Shown one piece after another: positions 17,339 to 26,164 of a stretch of DNA of 63,452 nucleotides. Below the pieces are notes generated by a model, which ran no database searches, was not told the DNA's origin, and worked only from the letters and a program-made list of their open reading frames with translations. Position numbers and translations under genes: made by a program. Numbering within the stretch: position 1 is the stretch's first letter; the number at the start of each line of letters is the position of its first letter. This stretch comes from JAGOUU01 sp964387745 (GTDB lineage Bacteria > Pseudomonadota > Gammaproteobacteria > JAGOUU01): contig CAYLXL010000007.1 in the NCBI GenBank assembly GCA_964387745.1, positions 1 through 63,452 on the forward strand, given 5' to 3'.

Positions 17339-18319
17339 ATGAAGTTGGCTACATTAAACAACAATACGCGCGATGGTCAGTTAATTGTTGTGAGTAAAGA
17401 TTTGACTAGAGCAATACAGGTACCTGAAATAGCTGTTACATTACAGCAGGCATTAGATAATTGGACAGAGCATAAACCAAAATTAGAACAGGTCTATAAT
17501 GATCTAAATAATAATAAAATAAAAGATGCATTTGATTTTGATGTTTATAAAGTTATGGCGCCACTTCCAAGAGCATATCAATGGGCAGATGGTAGTGCTT
17601 ATGTTAGCCATGTCGAATTAGTACGTAAATCTCGTGGTGTCGAAATGCCAGCTAATTTTTGGACTGATCCTTTAATGTACCAAGGCGGATCTGATAAGTT
17701 CCTAGCGCCGCGTGAAGACATTAGAGTCGCCAGTACTGAATATGGCATTGATTTTGAAGCTGAGGTTGCTGTAGTAACTAATGATGTGCCAATGGCTTGT
17801 GATTTAGAAACTGCAGAAAATTCTATTGTATTATTGATGCTAGTTAATGATGTTTCTTTACGTAATTTAGCAGGAGCTGAGCTCGCTAAAGGATTCGGCT
17901 TTTTTCAATGTAAACCATCTAGCGGGTTTTCGCCGGTGGCTGTAACACCAGATGAACTTGAAGATGCCTGGCATGATGGTAAAGTAAACTTATCGCTTGT
18001 TTCAAAAATAAATGATAAGTTGTTTGGTAAGCCTAATGCGAGTGTTGATATGACATTTAACTTCCCGCAATTAATTTGTCATGCAGCAAAAACTAGGGAG
18101 TTAACTGCCGGTACTATAATAGGCTCAGGGACAGTTTCTAATAAAGATAGATCTGTGGGATCATCATGTATTGTAGAAAAGAGATGTCTAGAAATCATTG
18201 AAACAGGTAAGGCAATAACACCTTTCTTACAGTTTAATGATAAAGTGCATATTGAAATGATAAATAAAAACGATAATTCAATCTTTGGTTCGATTGAACA
18301 AACTGTGGTTAAATATTAA
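17339..18319 (+). CDS. Fumarylacetoacetate hydrolase family protein
   Basis: The FAH family cleaves C-C bonds in acylpyruvate-type substrates; fumarylacetoacetase gives fumarate and acetoacetate in tyrosine breakdown. The 326-residue protein has the FAH fold with metal-binding acids in GIDFEAEVAVV and LMLVNDVSLRN, and the late motif GSGTVSNKDRSVGSSCI. It starts immediately after the hpd stop. Context makes fumarylacetoacetase the likely role, although the two intermediate enzymes (homogentisate dioxygenase and maleylacetoacetate isomerase) are not in this window. Its stop overlaps the next ATG (TAATG). Confidence 0.9.
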   Translation: MKLATLNNNTRDGQLIVVSKDLTRAIQVPEIAVTLQQALDNWTEHKPKLEQVYNDLNNNKIKDAFDFDVYKVMAPLPRAYQWADGSAYVSHVELVRKSRGVEMPANFWTDPLMYQGGSDKFLAPREDIRVASTEYGIDFEAEVAVVTNDVPMACDLETAENSIVLLMLVNDVSLRNLAGAELAKGFGFFQCKPSSGFSPVAVTPDELEDAWHDGKVNLSLVSKINDKLFGKPNASVDMTFNFPQLICHAAKTRELTAGTIIGSGTVSNKDRSVGSSCIVEKRCLEIIETGKAITPFLQFNDKVHIEMINKNDNSIFGSIEQTVVKY

Positions 18320-19053
18320 TGACAAAGATAAGTAAATTTAACTTCCCAGCTAATAAAATAATTTGTGGCAAGTATCTTGTTCTGGAACTGCTTGGTTCTG
18401 GTTACGAGGGTGAAGTTTACAAAGTAAAAGAGTTAACGACAGGGATTGTCCGAACTGCTAAGTTTTTTTACTATGAGCGTAATAAAAATAATAAAGTAGC
18501 TATTAGATACGCTAAATTACTGCATGAGTTGTCCGAGTGTCCATTGATTATTCATTATCACACTCATGAAACCATTATGCATGATAGAAAGCCTATTACA
18601 TGTTTGATCTCAGAATACGTAGAGGGCGAGATACTATCGGATTATATTGAGCGTCAACCTGGTAAAAAAATAGGTCGAACTTTGGCTATTCAATTGATTC
18701 ATACTATATTAATTGGCTTAGAATTCATGCATTCAAAAAAAATTCTGCATGGCGATTTGCATTCTGATAACATCATTGTCAACCGTTATGGTTTAGGGTT
18801 TAAAATTAAGATTCTTGATATGCATTGGTGGGGTAGTCATTGCAAGGTTAAAAGTTTAGATGATATCCATGAAGTCATCGAGATATTATATGAATGCTTG
18901 GGTGGACGCAAGACTTATAAAAAACACCCTAAACAAATCAAAGACATTTGTATGGGTCTTAAAAAAAGCCTGATTACTAAGAAATTCAAAAATGCCACAA
19001 TGTTACGAGTTTATCTTGAAAATATAATATGGGACGAAGCCTATAATGAGTAA
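18319..19053 (+). CDS. Serine/threonine protein kinase-like protein
   Basis: The 244-residue protein is a minimal kinase domain with little else. The Gly-rich loop reads LLGSGYEGEVYKV, and the ATP lysine probably lies in RTAKFF. The hinge contains ISEYVEGE, and the catalytic loop is HGDLHSDNIIV, with Asp and Asn in place. The metal-binding DFG is replaced by DMH (KILDMHWWG), so the Asp is kept. HGDLH is typical of bacterial and aminoglycoside-kinase-like proteins. No membrane segment or sensor domain is seen. It overlaps the FAH gene by 1 bp and the phosphatase by 8 bp. Confidence 0.85.
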   Translation: MTKISKFNFPANKIICGKYLVLELLGSGYEGEVYKVKELTTGIVRTAKFFYYERNKNNKVAIRYAKLLHELSECPLIIHYHTHETIMHDRKPITCLISEYVEGEILSDYIERQPGKKIGRTLAIQLIHTILIGLEFMHSKKILHGDLHSDNIIVNRYGLGFKIKILDMHWWGSHCKVKSLDDIHEVIEILYECLGGRKTYKKHPKQIKDICMGLKKSLITKKFKNATMLRVYLENIIWDEAYNE

Positions 19054-19879
19054 TATCATTGTTGTAGAAACATCAATGAGCAGTTATGAACAAACCTTTA
19101 TTCAGAATTACGAAATAGTCTATTATACCCAAAAATTAGAGTCTAAGCTTATCAACGAAGACGGTATAGGTATATTTTCTATCCCGCGGGGAGTAGCGTT
19201 AGTAGTCGCCGATGGTGTTGGTGGCAGTTACCAGAGTTACCGCGCTGTGGGTCAAGTACTGAATGACCTAAACAATTTTTTTACTAATTATGATTATGAA
19301 AACAAAGATACTGTTTTTGCAGATGATATCTGTAAAAAACTACAGCAGATTAACACAAAAATTCTTAATTTAGAAAATACTCCGCAAACCACGTTATCTA
19401 TGGCCGTTATTCAAAGTAAAAAAATAACGGTGTTTCAAGTGGGGGATTCAGGCACGTTATTAACGGGTCTTAAGGGTAGATTAAAATTTATGACACCATT
19501 TCAATCGCTTGTCGGTGAAATGTTGCTTAAACAAGAAATCAGTGAAAAAGATGCTTTAGTGCATCCTGAGTTAAACATTGTTAGTAATGTCTTAGGACAT
19601 CCTAAATTTTATGTTACGAGTTTTCTGAGCGAAGAAGTGCTTAAATCTAATAAAACTAATAAGATCTCTAAATATGATACATTATTATTAGCAACTGATG
19701 GTTTATTCGATAATTATATTTCAGAAGAACTAGTTGATATAATTCGGTCGGGTAGTTTGATTGAGACTACGCAAATTTTACAGGCTTCGGTAGTGCAAAA
19801 TATTAATGTTATAAATAAACTAAAGTTACTTAAACAAGATGATGTGAGTTTTATTTTGTGCAGGCGTAAACCCATATAG
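19046..19879 (+). CDS. PP2C-family protein phosphatase
   Basis: The 277-residue protein is a PPM/PP2C Ser/Thr phosphatase. Metal-binding motifs are seen as VVADGVGG (about 51-58), QVGDSGTLL, LLATDGLFDN and the final QDDVSFILCRR. The gene overlaps the kinase by 8 bp, so kinase and phosphatase form a coupled pair that probably acts on the same target. The pair follows hpd and the FAH gene without a gap, suggesting control of that pathway or simple cotranscription. A second ATG at 19076 is possible but leaves the motifs unchanged. Confidence 0.9.
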   Translation: MSNIIVVETSMSSYEQTFIQNYEIVYYTQKLESKLINEDGIGIFSIPRGVALVVADGVGGSYQSYRAVGQVLNDLNNFFTNYDYENKDTVFADDICKKLQQINTKILNLENTPQTTLSMAVIQSKKITVFQVGDSGTLLTGLKGRLKFMTPFQSLVGEMLLKQEISEKDALVHPELNIVSNVLGHPKFYVTSFLSEEVLKSNKTNKISKYDTLLLATDGLFDNYISEELVDIIRSGSLIETTQILQASVVQNINVINKLKLLKQDDVSFILCRRKPI

Positions 19880-19906
19880 CTAAATGTTGACGTTAACTAT
19901 ATGGGT
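19870..19906. terminator. Bidirectional terminator between PP2C and carbonic anhydrase genes
   Basis: The perfect arms CCCATATAG (19871-19879) and CTATATGGG (19897-19905), plus one outer A-T pair, enclose a 17-base loop. The stop codon of the phosphatase gene lies in the left arm, and the carbonic anhydrase gene ends 9 bp past the right arm. Neither side has a long T run, so it may be weak. Confidence 0.6.
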
Positions 19907-19913
19907 GTAACTA

Positions 19914-20534
19914 CTATTGATCTAAAGCAGAAAAGCTTTTCGTATCTTTACAATAAGTAAAGATTTGCCCAGACTTGATATCAAAAAACCACTCGTGAAT
20001 GCTAAGAGTGTTCTCTGCAACTCGCTGTTTAATCCACGGAAAAGTAAAGCAATTCTCATATGATTTATGTAATGCTTGCTTAGCATAGTCATCGACATAG
20101 GTATCAGAAGATTTATCTACATCGGTATTACATTTTACTACTGAAACCCAATTAGTAATAAAGTCATTTTGATCTAAATCATCTTTATTAAGTAATCCTT
20201 GGATACCGCCACATTGACTATGACCAAGCAGCACAAGATGTTTAATATTTAAATAACAGATAGCAAATTCAAGTGCTGCACTCGTACCGTGGTGTGCTTC
20301 ATCTTTTTCATAGGGCGGAACAATATTAGCAACGTTACGGACTACAAATAAATCACCGGGATCACATTGCATAATTAAAGCTGGATCAACGCGTGAATCG
20401 CAGCAAGCAATAACCATAATCTTCGGTTTCTGACCATGTTCTGATAAGTTTTGAAGTATTGATTGATCACCTGAAGCATATTTTTCTCTAAAGGCCTTAT
20501 AACCCTCTAACATTTTTGTAAAACTTTGTTGCAT
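19914..20534 (-). CDS. can: Beta-class carbonic anhydrase
   Basis: The enzyme interconverts CO2 and bicarbonate. The 206-residue protein has the zinc-site motifs CCDSRVDP (Cys and the Asp-Arg dyad) and HSQCGGI (His and Cys). Length and motifs match the beta class. It starts 3 bp after bioD and is probably the last gene of the biotin transcript. Bicarbonate is the substrate of biotin-dependent carboxylases, so the location is sensible, although not proof of a joint function. Confidence 0.95.
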   Translation of the reverse strand: MQQSFTKMLEGYKAFREKYASGDQSILQNLSEHGQKPKIMVIACCDSRVDPALIMQCDPGDLFVVRNVANIVPPYEKDEAHHGTSAALEFAICYLNIKHLVLLGHSQCGGIQGLLNKDDLDQNDFITNWVSVVKCNTDVDKSSDTYVDDYAKQALHKSYENCFTFPWIKQRVAENTLSIHEWFFDIKSGQIFTYCKDTKSFSALDQ

Positions 20535-20536
20535 AA

Positions 20537-21196
20537 TTATAATCCTCTGAAATTAACGTTATCTGAACAATAGTCAATAGTACCTAATAATGGTGCTGGG
20601 ATGTTAGTTTTTAAATAATTAATATTACTGTCACTATCAAATGCTTGTTTCGGCTCTAAGCAATTGGCTATCCAGCCATGCAGATTAACATGTTGAGCTT
20701 GTATTGCTTTGACAGTTAGGATGGCATGATTTAAGCAGCCTAATTTTATACCAACCACTAAGATAACAGGTATATCTAATGCAACCGAGAGTTCGCTTAA
20801 ATATTGATTATTATTGAGGGGGCATAGCCATCCGCCAGCGCCTTCAATAAAACAATAATCTGGGGTAAATTTGGTAATCATGTTTACACTGTGTTGCTTT
20901 AGCTTTTCAATAGTAATCAAATTATCAGCATCATTATTAACCAGGTGGGGTGAAACAGGTGCTAGAAAAGTAAAAGGATTAATTTCATCGTAACTGGCTG
21001 ATATCAAACTTGCCTGTTGTAATGCTAAAGCATCAGAATTATAGAGCTTATTATTTTCTATAGTACAGCCAGTAGCAACTGGTTTTAGATTTAAAACAGA
21101 GTGTTTATTATTCTGTAAAAATTTTGTAAGAGCAACAATACTGGTAGTTTTGCCTATATTAGTATCTGTACCAGTGATAAAAAAAGTCTTAGTCAT
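20537..21196 (-). CDS. bioD: Dethiobiotin synthetase
   Basis: BioD closes the ureido ring of dethiobiotin using CO2 and ATP. The 219-residue protein starts with the P-loop GTDTNIGKTT and continues with LKPVATGC and FIEGAGGWLCPL, all BioD signatures. It follows bioC with a 2-bp gap. A carbonic anhydrase comes next, which could supply CO2/bicarbonate locally (inference). Confidence 0.96.
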   Translation of the reverse strand: MTKTFFITGTDTNIGKTTSIVALTKFLQNNKHSVLNLKPVATGCTIENNKLYNSDALALQQASLISASYDEINPFTFLAPVSPHLVNNDADNLITIEKLKQHSVNMITKFTPDYCFIEGAGGWLCPLNNNQYLSELSVALDIPVILVVGIKLGCLNHAILTVKAIQAQHVNLHGWIANCLEPKQAFDSDSNINYLKTNIPAPLLGTIDYCSDNVNFRGL

Positions 21197-21198
21197 GA

Positions 21199-22101
21199 TT
21201 ATTTTTCTCGTGAACCTGGCCTAATAATTTTATCAAGAGGTATCATAGTTTCTTCGATTCCGCTGATCTCTGGGTGCTTAACTTTAACTGGCTTAGCTAA
21301 TTTAAAAGCATGGCCATATATTACTTCGAAAGTCAGCGGATAAGTATTGTCAGCTAATTTAAATTTGTTGTATACATGATAAAGCTGTTGAAACTTTTCT
21401 TTACCAAATAAACTAGTTCTGTAGTTATCAGTTAATTTAACATTAGCGCCTATAGATTTAATATCTTTGATAAGTTTGATCACACTGCTATAAGTCAGCG
21501 TAAACTCATCATTATCCATCACAGGATGAGCAAATTTATTTTGTACTAAAATATCACCAATATTATGCATATCAATAAAATTATTAACATGCTCGTAGTC
21601 CGGATCAACATCGTTTAAAACAGAACGTAGTTCATATAAAGTATGTGGGCCAGGGATGGTGAAGATTAATAAACCATCATTTTTAAGTACGCGACGACAC
21701 TGCGCGAATAATTCAGATATGTTTTCACACCATTGGAAACTAAAGTTAGAGAATATTAAATCTACGCTATTGTCTGCTATAGGTAATAAATTTATATCAC
21801 CGCAGATTAGATGATAATTTGGAGTATCATTATTGCGTTTATGTTGAGCTACTTTTAACATAGACTCAGCAAAGTCTAGACCTATGATATCTGCTTTAGG
21901 ATAAGCATAAGCTAATTGCTTAGTAACGAATCCTGTACCCATGCCTAAATCTAAAATAGTTTGCGGATTAATAGCAAAAAACTCTAAGCGCTCAAGTAAT
22001 CGTGCGCCTATTTCTTGCTGTAAAACAGCATTAGCATCATAATTAAGTGCGGCATTATTAAAAGAATGTTTAATTTTGCTATAGAAATCAGTATGGGTCA
22101 T
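21199..22101 (-). CDS. bioC: Malonyl-ACP O-methyltransferase BioC
   Basis: BioC methylates malonyl-ACP so that the fatty-acid enzymes can build the pimeloyl chain. The protein has SAM motif I (LDLGMGTGFVTKQLA), the ADNSVDLIFSNFSFQWC segment typical of BioC, and a C-terminal region with LTFEVIYGHAF. I chose the ATG at 22101, which overlaps the bioH stop (TAATG) and gives 300 residues. A GTG at 22113 would add four residues. The order bioB-F-H-C-D is the standard gammaproteobacterial one. Confidence 0.95.
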   Translation of the reverse strand: MTHTDFYSKIKHSFNNAALNYDANAVLQQEIGARLLERLEFFAINPQTILDLGMGTGFVTKQLAYAYPKADIIGLDFAESMLKVAQHKRNNDTPNYHLICGDINLLPIADNSVDLIFSNFSFQWCENISELFAQCRRVLKNDGLLIFTIPGPHTLYELRSVLNDVDPDYEHVNNFIDMHNIGDILVQNKFAHPVMDNDEFTLTYSSVIKLIKDIKSIGANVKLTDNYRTSLFGKEKFQQLYHVYNKFKLADNTYPLTFEVIYGHAFKLAKPVKVKHPEISGIEETMIPLDKIIRPGSREK

Positions 22102-22838
22102 TATAATAAACACTCATTAAATAAATTTGCTTCAGTGACAAAAGGCATGTGTCCAGATCGCTCTAACATATATGTTTTTATTACAGGATAATTGTCATTA
22201 AGCCAGGATTGTAAACTGGTATTGACTAGTAAATCCTTTTGGCCAAAAATAAATTTTATCTGATGAGGATTAATCGTATTTAATATATATCTATAGTCTT
22301 TTGATAAAATATTTAATCCCCAATTTAAGCCATCAAGAGACGCCAAAGCAGAATTATTATGTATTGCTAATAATTGTTTAAACAAAGCTTTAGAGTTGGG
22401 ATGGCTTAAAGTCTGTAACAACAAGAATTCTTGCAGGGCCTTTTTTTGATCAGTAATTAATTTTTGATAAAATTTATCCCAGTTGTCTTGGGTAACTCCA
22501 TGTGACCAATTATTAGAACTAATAAAACAGGGACTGCTCGCGCATAGTATTATTTGGCTAATATGATTAGGATAATGATGTTTCAACAAAAGACCAATGA
22601 CTCCGCCTAAGGACCAGCCTAATACAGATGAACCATGGGGGATACGGGTAATCAAATCTTGTAGATAATAGTCTATATTATTGTGTTCTGCAGCATATGG
22701 AGTCTGGCCATGGCCATTTAGATCAAGAGTAATAATATTAGAATAATATTTTTTAAACCCATCTAAATTATTAGTCCAGATAGAGCTATTAAAGCCCCAG
22801 CCGTGTAATAAAACTAGATTATTTGTTTTATTGTTCAT
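22101..22838 (-). CDS. bioH: Pimeloyl-ACP methyl ester carboxylesterase BioH
   Basis: BioH removes the methyl group from pimeloyl-ACP methyl ester, ending the BioC-started chain. The 245-residue alpha/beta hydrolase has an N-terminal oxyanion strand (LVLLHGWGFNSSIW), the nucleophile elbow GWSLGG, an acid in FGQKDLLV and a His in RSGHMPF. It overlaps bioF by 11 bp and is directly followed by bioC. Context separates it from other hydrolases. Confidence 0.93.
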   Translation of the reverse strand: MNNKTNNLVLLHGWGFNSSIWTNNLDGFKKYYSNIITLDLNGHGQTPYAAEHNNIDYYLQDLITRIPHGSSVLGWSLGGVIGLLLKHHYPNHISQIILCASSPCFISSNNWSHGVTQDNWDKFYQKLITDQKKALQEFLLLQTLSHPNSKALFKQLLAIHNNSALASLDGLNWGLNILSKDYRYILNTINPHQIKFIFGQKDLLVNTSLQSWLNDNYPVIKTYMLERSGHMPFVTEANLFNECLL

Positions 22839-24075
22839 TATTTTTAATTACATTTAAATTTAAGTCTTCTATTAAGTTTTTTAAAATCTTAATAAAATAA
22901 TCAATGTTATCAGAGCTATGTCCGGCAGATAAAGTAATTCTTAATCTTGCTTGATTCTTAGGGACAGTAGGTGCTCTAATCGCAGTTACAATAATATTAT
23001 GTTTATTTAAATACTCAGCAGCGCGAATACAATCAATGCTGGTGCCAATAATAATTGGCTGAATGGGTGATTGATTATTAATGGGAGTAATGCCAATTTG
23101 CAACAGTTGTTTACAGAAATAATCAATATTAGTAAATAACTTTTCTCGCATGCTGTTGTCTTTTTGTATGGCGCGGATGCTTAACAAACTAGCTGCAGCA
23201 GCGATAGGCGACATACTTGTTGTATAGATATAAGGACGTGCGAATTGAATCAAGCTTTCAATAAATAACTTTGGGCCAGCTACAAAGGCACCTGAAGAAC
23301 CTATGGCTTTACCAAAAGTACCCATAATAATTTTATTATTTATGGTTTTTAAGTTTTGATTATTATTCAAATCAAATAAACCAAAGCCATGCGAGTGATC
23401 AATGATTAGGCTAGTATTTTCTTGATTAGCTAATAAAGCAATATCATCTAATGGCGCAAAGTCGCCATCCATGCTGAATAAGCTTTCGGTAAAAATAAAT
23501 TTGTTTTGATAATGATTATATTTATTTAACAATAAATTTAGGTGTTCTGTATCATTATGTTTAAATCTGGCTAATTTACAGCCTGCTAGTCTTGATCCAT
23601 CTAATAAAGAAGCATGATTATTATGATCATGAATAGCAATAGTATCTTGGTTTAGATTAAGTAACACATCGCTTATGCTTAAATTAGCCATATAGCCAGA
23701 TGAAAATAAAATAACCTCATCGCAATTTAATTGCTTAGCTATCGTTTGCTCAAGATCTTGATGAATATGATGGTAACCTGTGATTAAATTAGAGGCGCCA
23801 CTACCAAGACCAAGGTTAGGCAAGAGATCTTGTATTTGTTTGATAAGACTAGCGTCATTAGCAAGACCCAAATAATTATTACTAGCAAAATTTAATTTGT
23901 TTTTTTGTTCAATATTTGCATTAGCAATATATTTTAGACGAGAACGAAATAAGTTACTCTCATAGTGTGATTGTAACTTTTTTCGTAGCTGATGCTGTAT
24001 AGATTGCTTATTATTTTGCTTATCTTGGCTTTCCTTAACCAACTGCACAGTTTGCTTGTTCGGTAGTGCATTCAT
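22828..24075 (-). CDS. bioF: 8-amino-7-oxononanoate synthase
   Basis: BioF is the PLP enzyme that condenses pimeloyl-ACP with alanine. The 415-residue protein has NFASNNYLGLAN, the DHSHGFG motif and the PLP lysine in MGTFGKAIGSSGAF. The N-terminus is about 30 residues longer than the Escherichia coli protein and rich in Lys/Gln. It overlaps bioB by 41 bp, an unusually long overlap, and no later in-frame ATG is available before the conserved region. The first residues could therefore be shared coding or a mis-start. Confidence 0.94.
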   Translation of the reverse strand: MNALPNKQTVQLVKESQDKQNNKQSIQHQLRKKLQSHYESNLFRSRLKYIANANIEQKNKLNFASNNYLGLANDASLIKQIQDLLPNLGLGSGASNLITGYHHIHQDLEQTIAKQLNCDEVILFSSGYMANLSISDVLLNLNQDTIAIHDHNNHASLLDGSRLAGCKLARFKHNDTEHLNLLLNKYNHYQNKFIFTESLFSMDGDFAPLDDIALLANQENTSLIIDHSHGFGLFDLNNNQNLKTINNKIIMGTFGKAIGSSGAFVAGPKLFIESLIQFARPYIYTTSMSPIAAAASLLSIRAIQKDNSMREKLFTNIDYFCKQLLQIGITPINNQSPIQPIIIGTSIDCIRAAEYLNKHNIIVTAIRAPTVPKNQARLRITLSAGHSSDNIDYFIKILKNLIEDLNLNVIKNNEQ

Positions 24076-25042
24076 TGTTTTGTTGATGAGGGTATTGTTC
24101 AGGTTTTATGCCTAATCTAGCAAATAAGTTTTGATCGTGTTCTGTGGTTGGTAGAGGGGTTACAAATAACTTATCGCCATAGTGAATAGAATTGGCACCA
24201 GCAAAAAAACATAAGGCATGACATTCGTCAGACATGTTTTTTCTGCCTGCTGATAGCCTAATATAAGATTTAGGCATCATAATTCTGGCTACAGCGACTA
24301 TCCGGACAAATTCTAGAGAGTCAACCGTAGCACTGTCTTCTAGAGGTGTACCAGGGATCGCAATTAATTGATTAATCGGGACAGAGCCAGGATGACTTGG
24401 CATATTAGCAAGCTCTTGTAAGAACTTATATCTATCTTCTGTAGTCTCGCCCATACCCATGATACCACCGCAACAAACATTAATTTTGTTTTTGCGAAGT
24501 CTATCTAGGGTAGCTAGTCTGTCGTCAAAATCACGAGTATTAATCACTCGTTCATAGTATTCACGGGAAGTATCAATATTATGGTTATAGTAGTCTAAAC
24601 CAGCAGCTTTAAGTTCTGCTGCTTGTTCGTCAGACAGCATGCCTAAGGTCATGCAAGTTTCTAAGTTTAAATCTTTAATAGCTTTTAGTATTTCGATAAC
24701 TTTAGGAAAATCTTTTTTTGGTGGGTTACGCCATGCTGCTCCCATACAAAAACGCGTTGCGCCTTTATTCTTAGCTATCGTTGCATACTCAATAACTTTT
24801 TCAACAGATAACAAAGCCTCAGGCTCTGTAGCCGTCTTATAATGCGCGCTTTGCGGGCAATAAGCACAGTCTTCCGGGCATCTACCAGTTTTAATACTCA
24901 ACAAAGTACTAATTTGTACTTCATTATGATTAAAATTTTCACGATGAACACAATGAGCCTTGAATAATAGATCGTTAAACGGTAGAGTATAGAGGTTTGC
25001 TACTTCTGTAGTAGTCCAATCGTGCCTGATTTGTGTTTGCAT
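24035..25042 (-). CDS. bioB: Biotin synthase
   Basis: BioB is the radical-SAM enzyme that inserts sulfur into dethiobiotin. The 335-residue protein has the CPEDCAYCPQS cluster motif, the [2Fe-2S] ligand region with CMTLGML and the NHNIDTSREYY and CCGGIMGMGET motifs, and SAGRKNMSDECHALCFFAGANSI near the end. The start lies only 32 bp from the divergent comF start, so promoters overlap. No BirA-type operator is obvious in that short gap. Confidence 0.97.
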   Translation of the reverse strand: MQTQIRHDWTTTEVANLYTLPFNDLLFKAHCVHRENFNHNEVQISTLLSIKTGRCPEDCAYCPQSAHYKTATEPEALLSVEKVIEYATIAKNKGATRFCMGAAWRNPPKKDFPKVIEILKAIKDLNLETCMTLGMLSDEQAAELKAAGLDYYNHNIDTSREYYERVINTRDFDDRLATLDRLRKNKINVCCGGIMGMGETTEDRYKFLQELANMPSHPGSVPINQLIAIPGTPLEDSATVDSLEFVRIVAVARIMMPKSYIRLSAGRKNMSDECHALCFFAGANSIHYGDKLFVTPLPTTEHDQNLFARLGIKPEQYPHQQNNECTTEQANCAVG

Positions 25043-25074
25043 CTATTTAGTTATGTATATAGAGATTTGTTAAT

Positions 25075-25875
25075 ATGATAAAGCTACTGAATAAATTGTC
25101 AACTATTATAGTCGACCAGGTTAACAATCAAGTAAGTACCTATCAAGACTTCTTTACTCTACCGAGGCAATGCCTGCTCTGTAAATCTACTATCTATGAA
25201 AAAAACATCTGTCTGTATTGTAATCAGCTATTACTAAGGTTAGAAAAGAAATGTGAGCGTTGTCACTGGCCATTATTAGCCAGTATGTCCAGATGTAACT
25301 TGTGTGTTCAGCAAACAGTTGCTGACAAACATACTTTTAATCACAATGATGCTGATAACTTTGTTTGGTCCGATATAAAAATAGCTTTTGGTTATAATCA
25401 CCCGATAGATAAGATAATCCAGCAGTTTAAATATTTAGGTGATTTAACCAAGGGTAGGTTATTAGCAGATTTGTTCTTAGAATATTTAAATACCAGTTTA
25501 TTTAAATTAGATAATCTGGCTAAACTACCAGAAGTTATAATTCCCGTGCCCTTATATAAGACTAAATTAAAACAGCGTGGTTTTAATCAGACTGTTGAGA
25601 TAGCACGACATTTATCGAAAAAACTAGATATACCTATTGATACGTCATTAGTAGCAAAGTTTGCAGCTAGCGAACCGCAAATGGGATTAGATAAACAGGG
25701 TCGGGTTAGTAATTTAGAAAATACTTTTTGTTTAAATAAAAAAGTTAAATATAAATCTGCTGTGATTATAGACGACGTGGTCACTACAGGTAGTACGGTG
25801 GCGGCAGTTGCTAAGTTGTTGCAGAAGACGCATATTAAAAATATTTCGCTCTGGGCGTTGGCGAGGAGGTGTTAG
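25075..25875 (+). CDS. comF: ComF family amidophosphoribosyltransferase-like protein
   Basis: ComF/GntX proteins are linked to DNA uptake and use of external DNA. The 266-residue protein has an N-terminal zinc-binding region (CLLC, CLYC, CERC, CNLC pairs between about 34 and 80), a central part with HPIDKIIQQFKYLGD and VIIPVPLYKTKLKQRGFNQ, and the PRPP-binding site VIIDDVVTTGST. These are the family hallmarks. The bioB/comF divergent arrangement is widespread in gammaproteobacteria. Confidence 0.93.
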   Translation: MIKLLNKLSTIIVDQVNNQVSTYQDFFTLPRQCLLCKSTIYEKNICLYCNQLLLRLEKKCERCHWPLLASMSRCNLCVQQTVADKHTFNHNDADNFVWSDIKIAFGYNHPIDKIIQQFKYLGDLTKGRLLADLFLEYLNTSLFKLDNLAKLPEVIIPVPLYKTKLKQRGFNQTVEIARHLSKKLDIPIDTSLVAKFAASEPQMGLDKQGRVSNLENTFCLNKKVKYKSAVIIDDVVTTGSTVAAVAKLLQKTHIKNISLWALARRC

Positions 25876-25889
25876 GTGTTTGAAATCAG

Positions 25890-25910
25890 ATCCTTCGCTT
25901 CGCTCAGGAT
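25890..25910. repeat. Short palindromic element after comF
   Basis: The 21-bp stretch has arms ATCCT and AGGAT around a TCGCTTCGCTC core. Such GC-rich imperfect palindromes in AT-rich genomes are often dispersed repeats. The rest of the gap 25876-26164 holds a separate 19-bp palindrome and no gene. Confidence 0.4.
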
Positions 25911-26057
25911 TGACTAACGTCTTTAACAGGTTAGCACATTTGCACAGACATAACTCGTTGATTTTCAACCCAATTATAACTTATTGTAATATATGACTAT
26001 TTAGAACGTCACGAGTTTAGGAGAGGACATTTTCCTGTAATTATCCCTTCTAGTCCA

Positions 26058-26076
26058 GCTGTCCGGAACTTCCGGA
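26058..26076. promoter_or_regulatory. Perfect 19-bp palindrome upstream of ubiK
   Basis: TGTCCGGAACTTCCGGACA has two perfect 9-bp arms around one central base, about 90 bp before ubiK. No T run follows, so a terminator is unlikely. The form is that of an operator for a dimeric regulator, or a small hairpin. Confidence 0.45.
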
Positions 26077-26164
26077 CAACTGATATCGTCCGTCTTGATA
26101 GTAGTTATGATAAATCTTAAGTTTTGCGGTATAATCTTACTTTATTATTGTGTTATTAAGATAA

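Noticed and set aside
25808..25996. A short + frame overlapping the end of comF
   Set aside because: It shares most of its length with comF and the following palindromic element, and has no family match.
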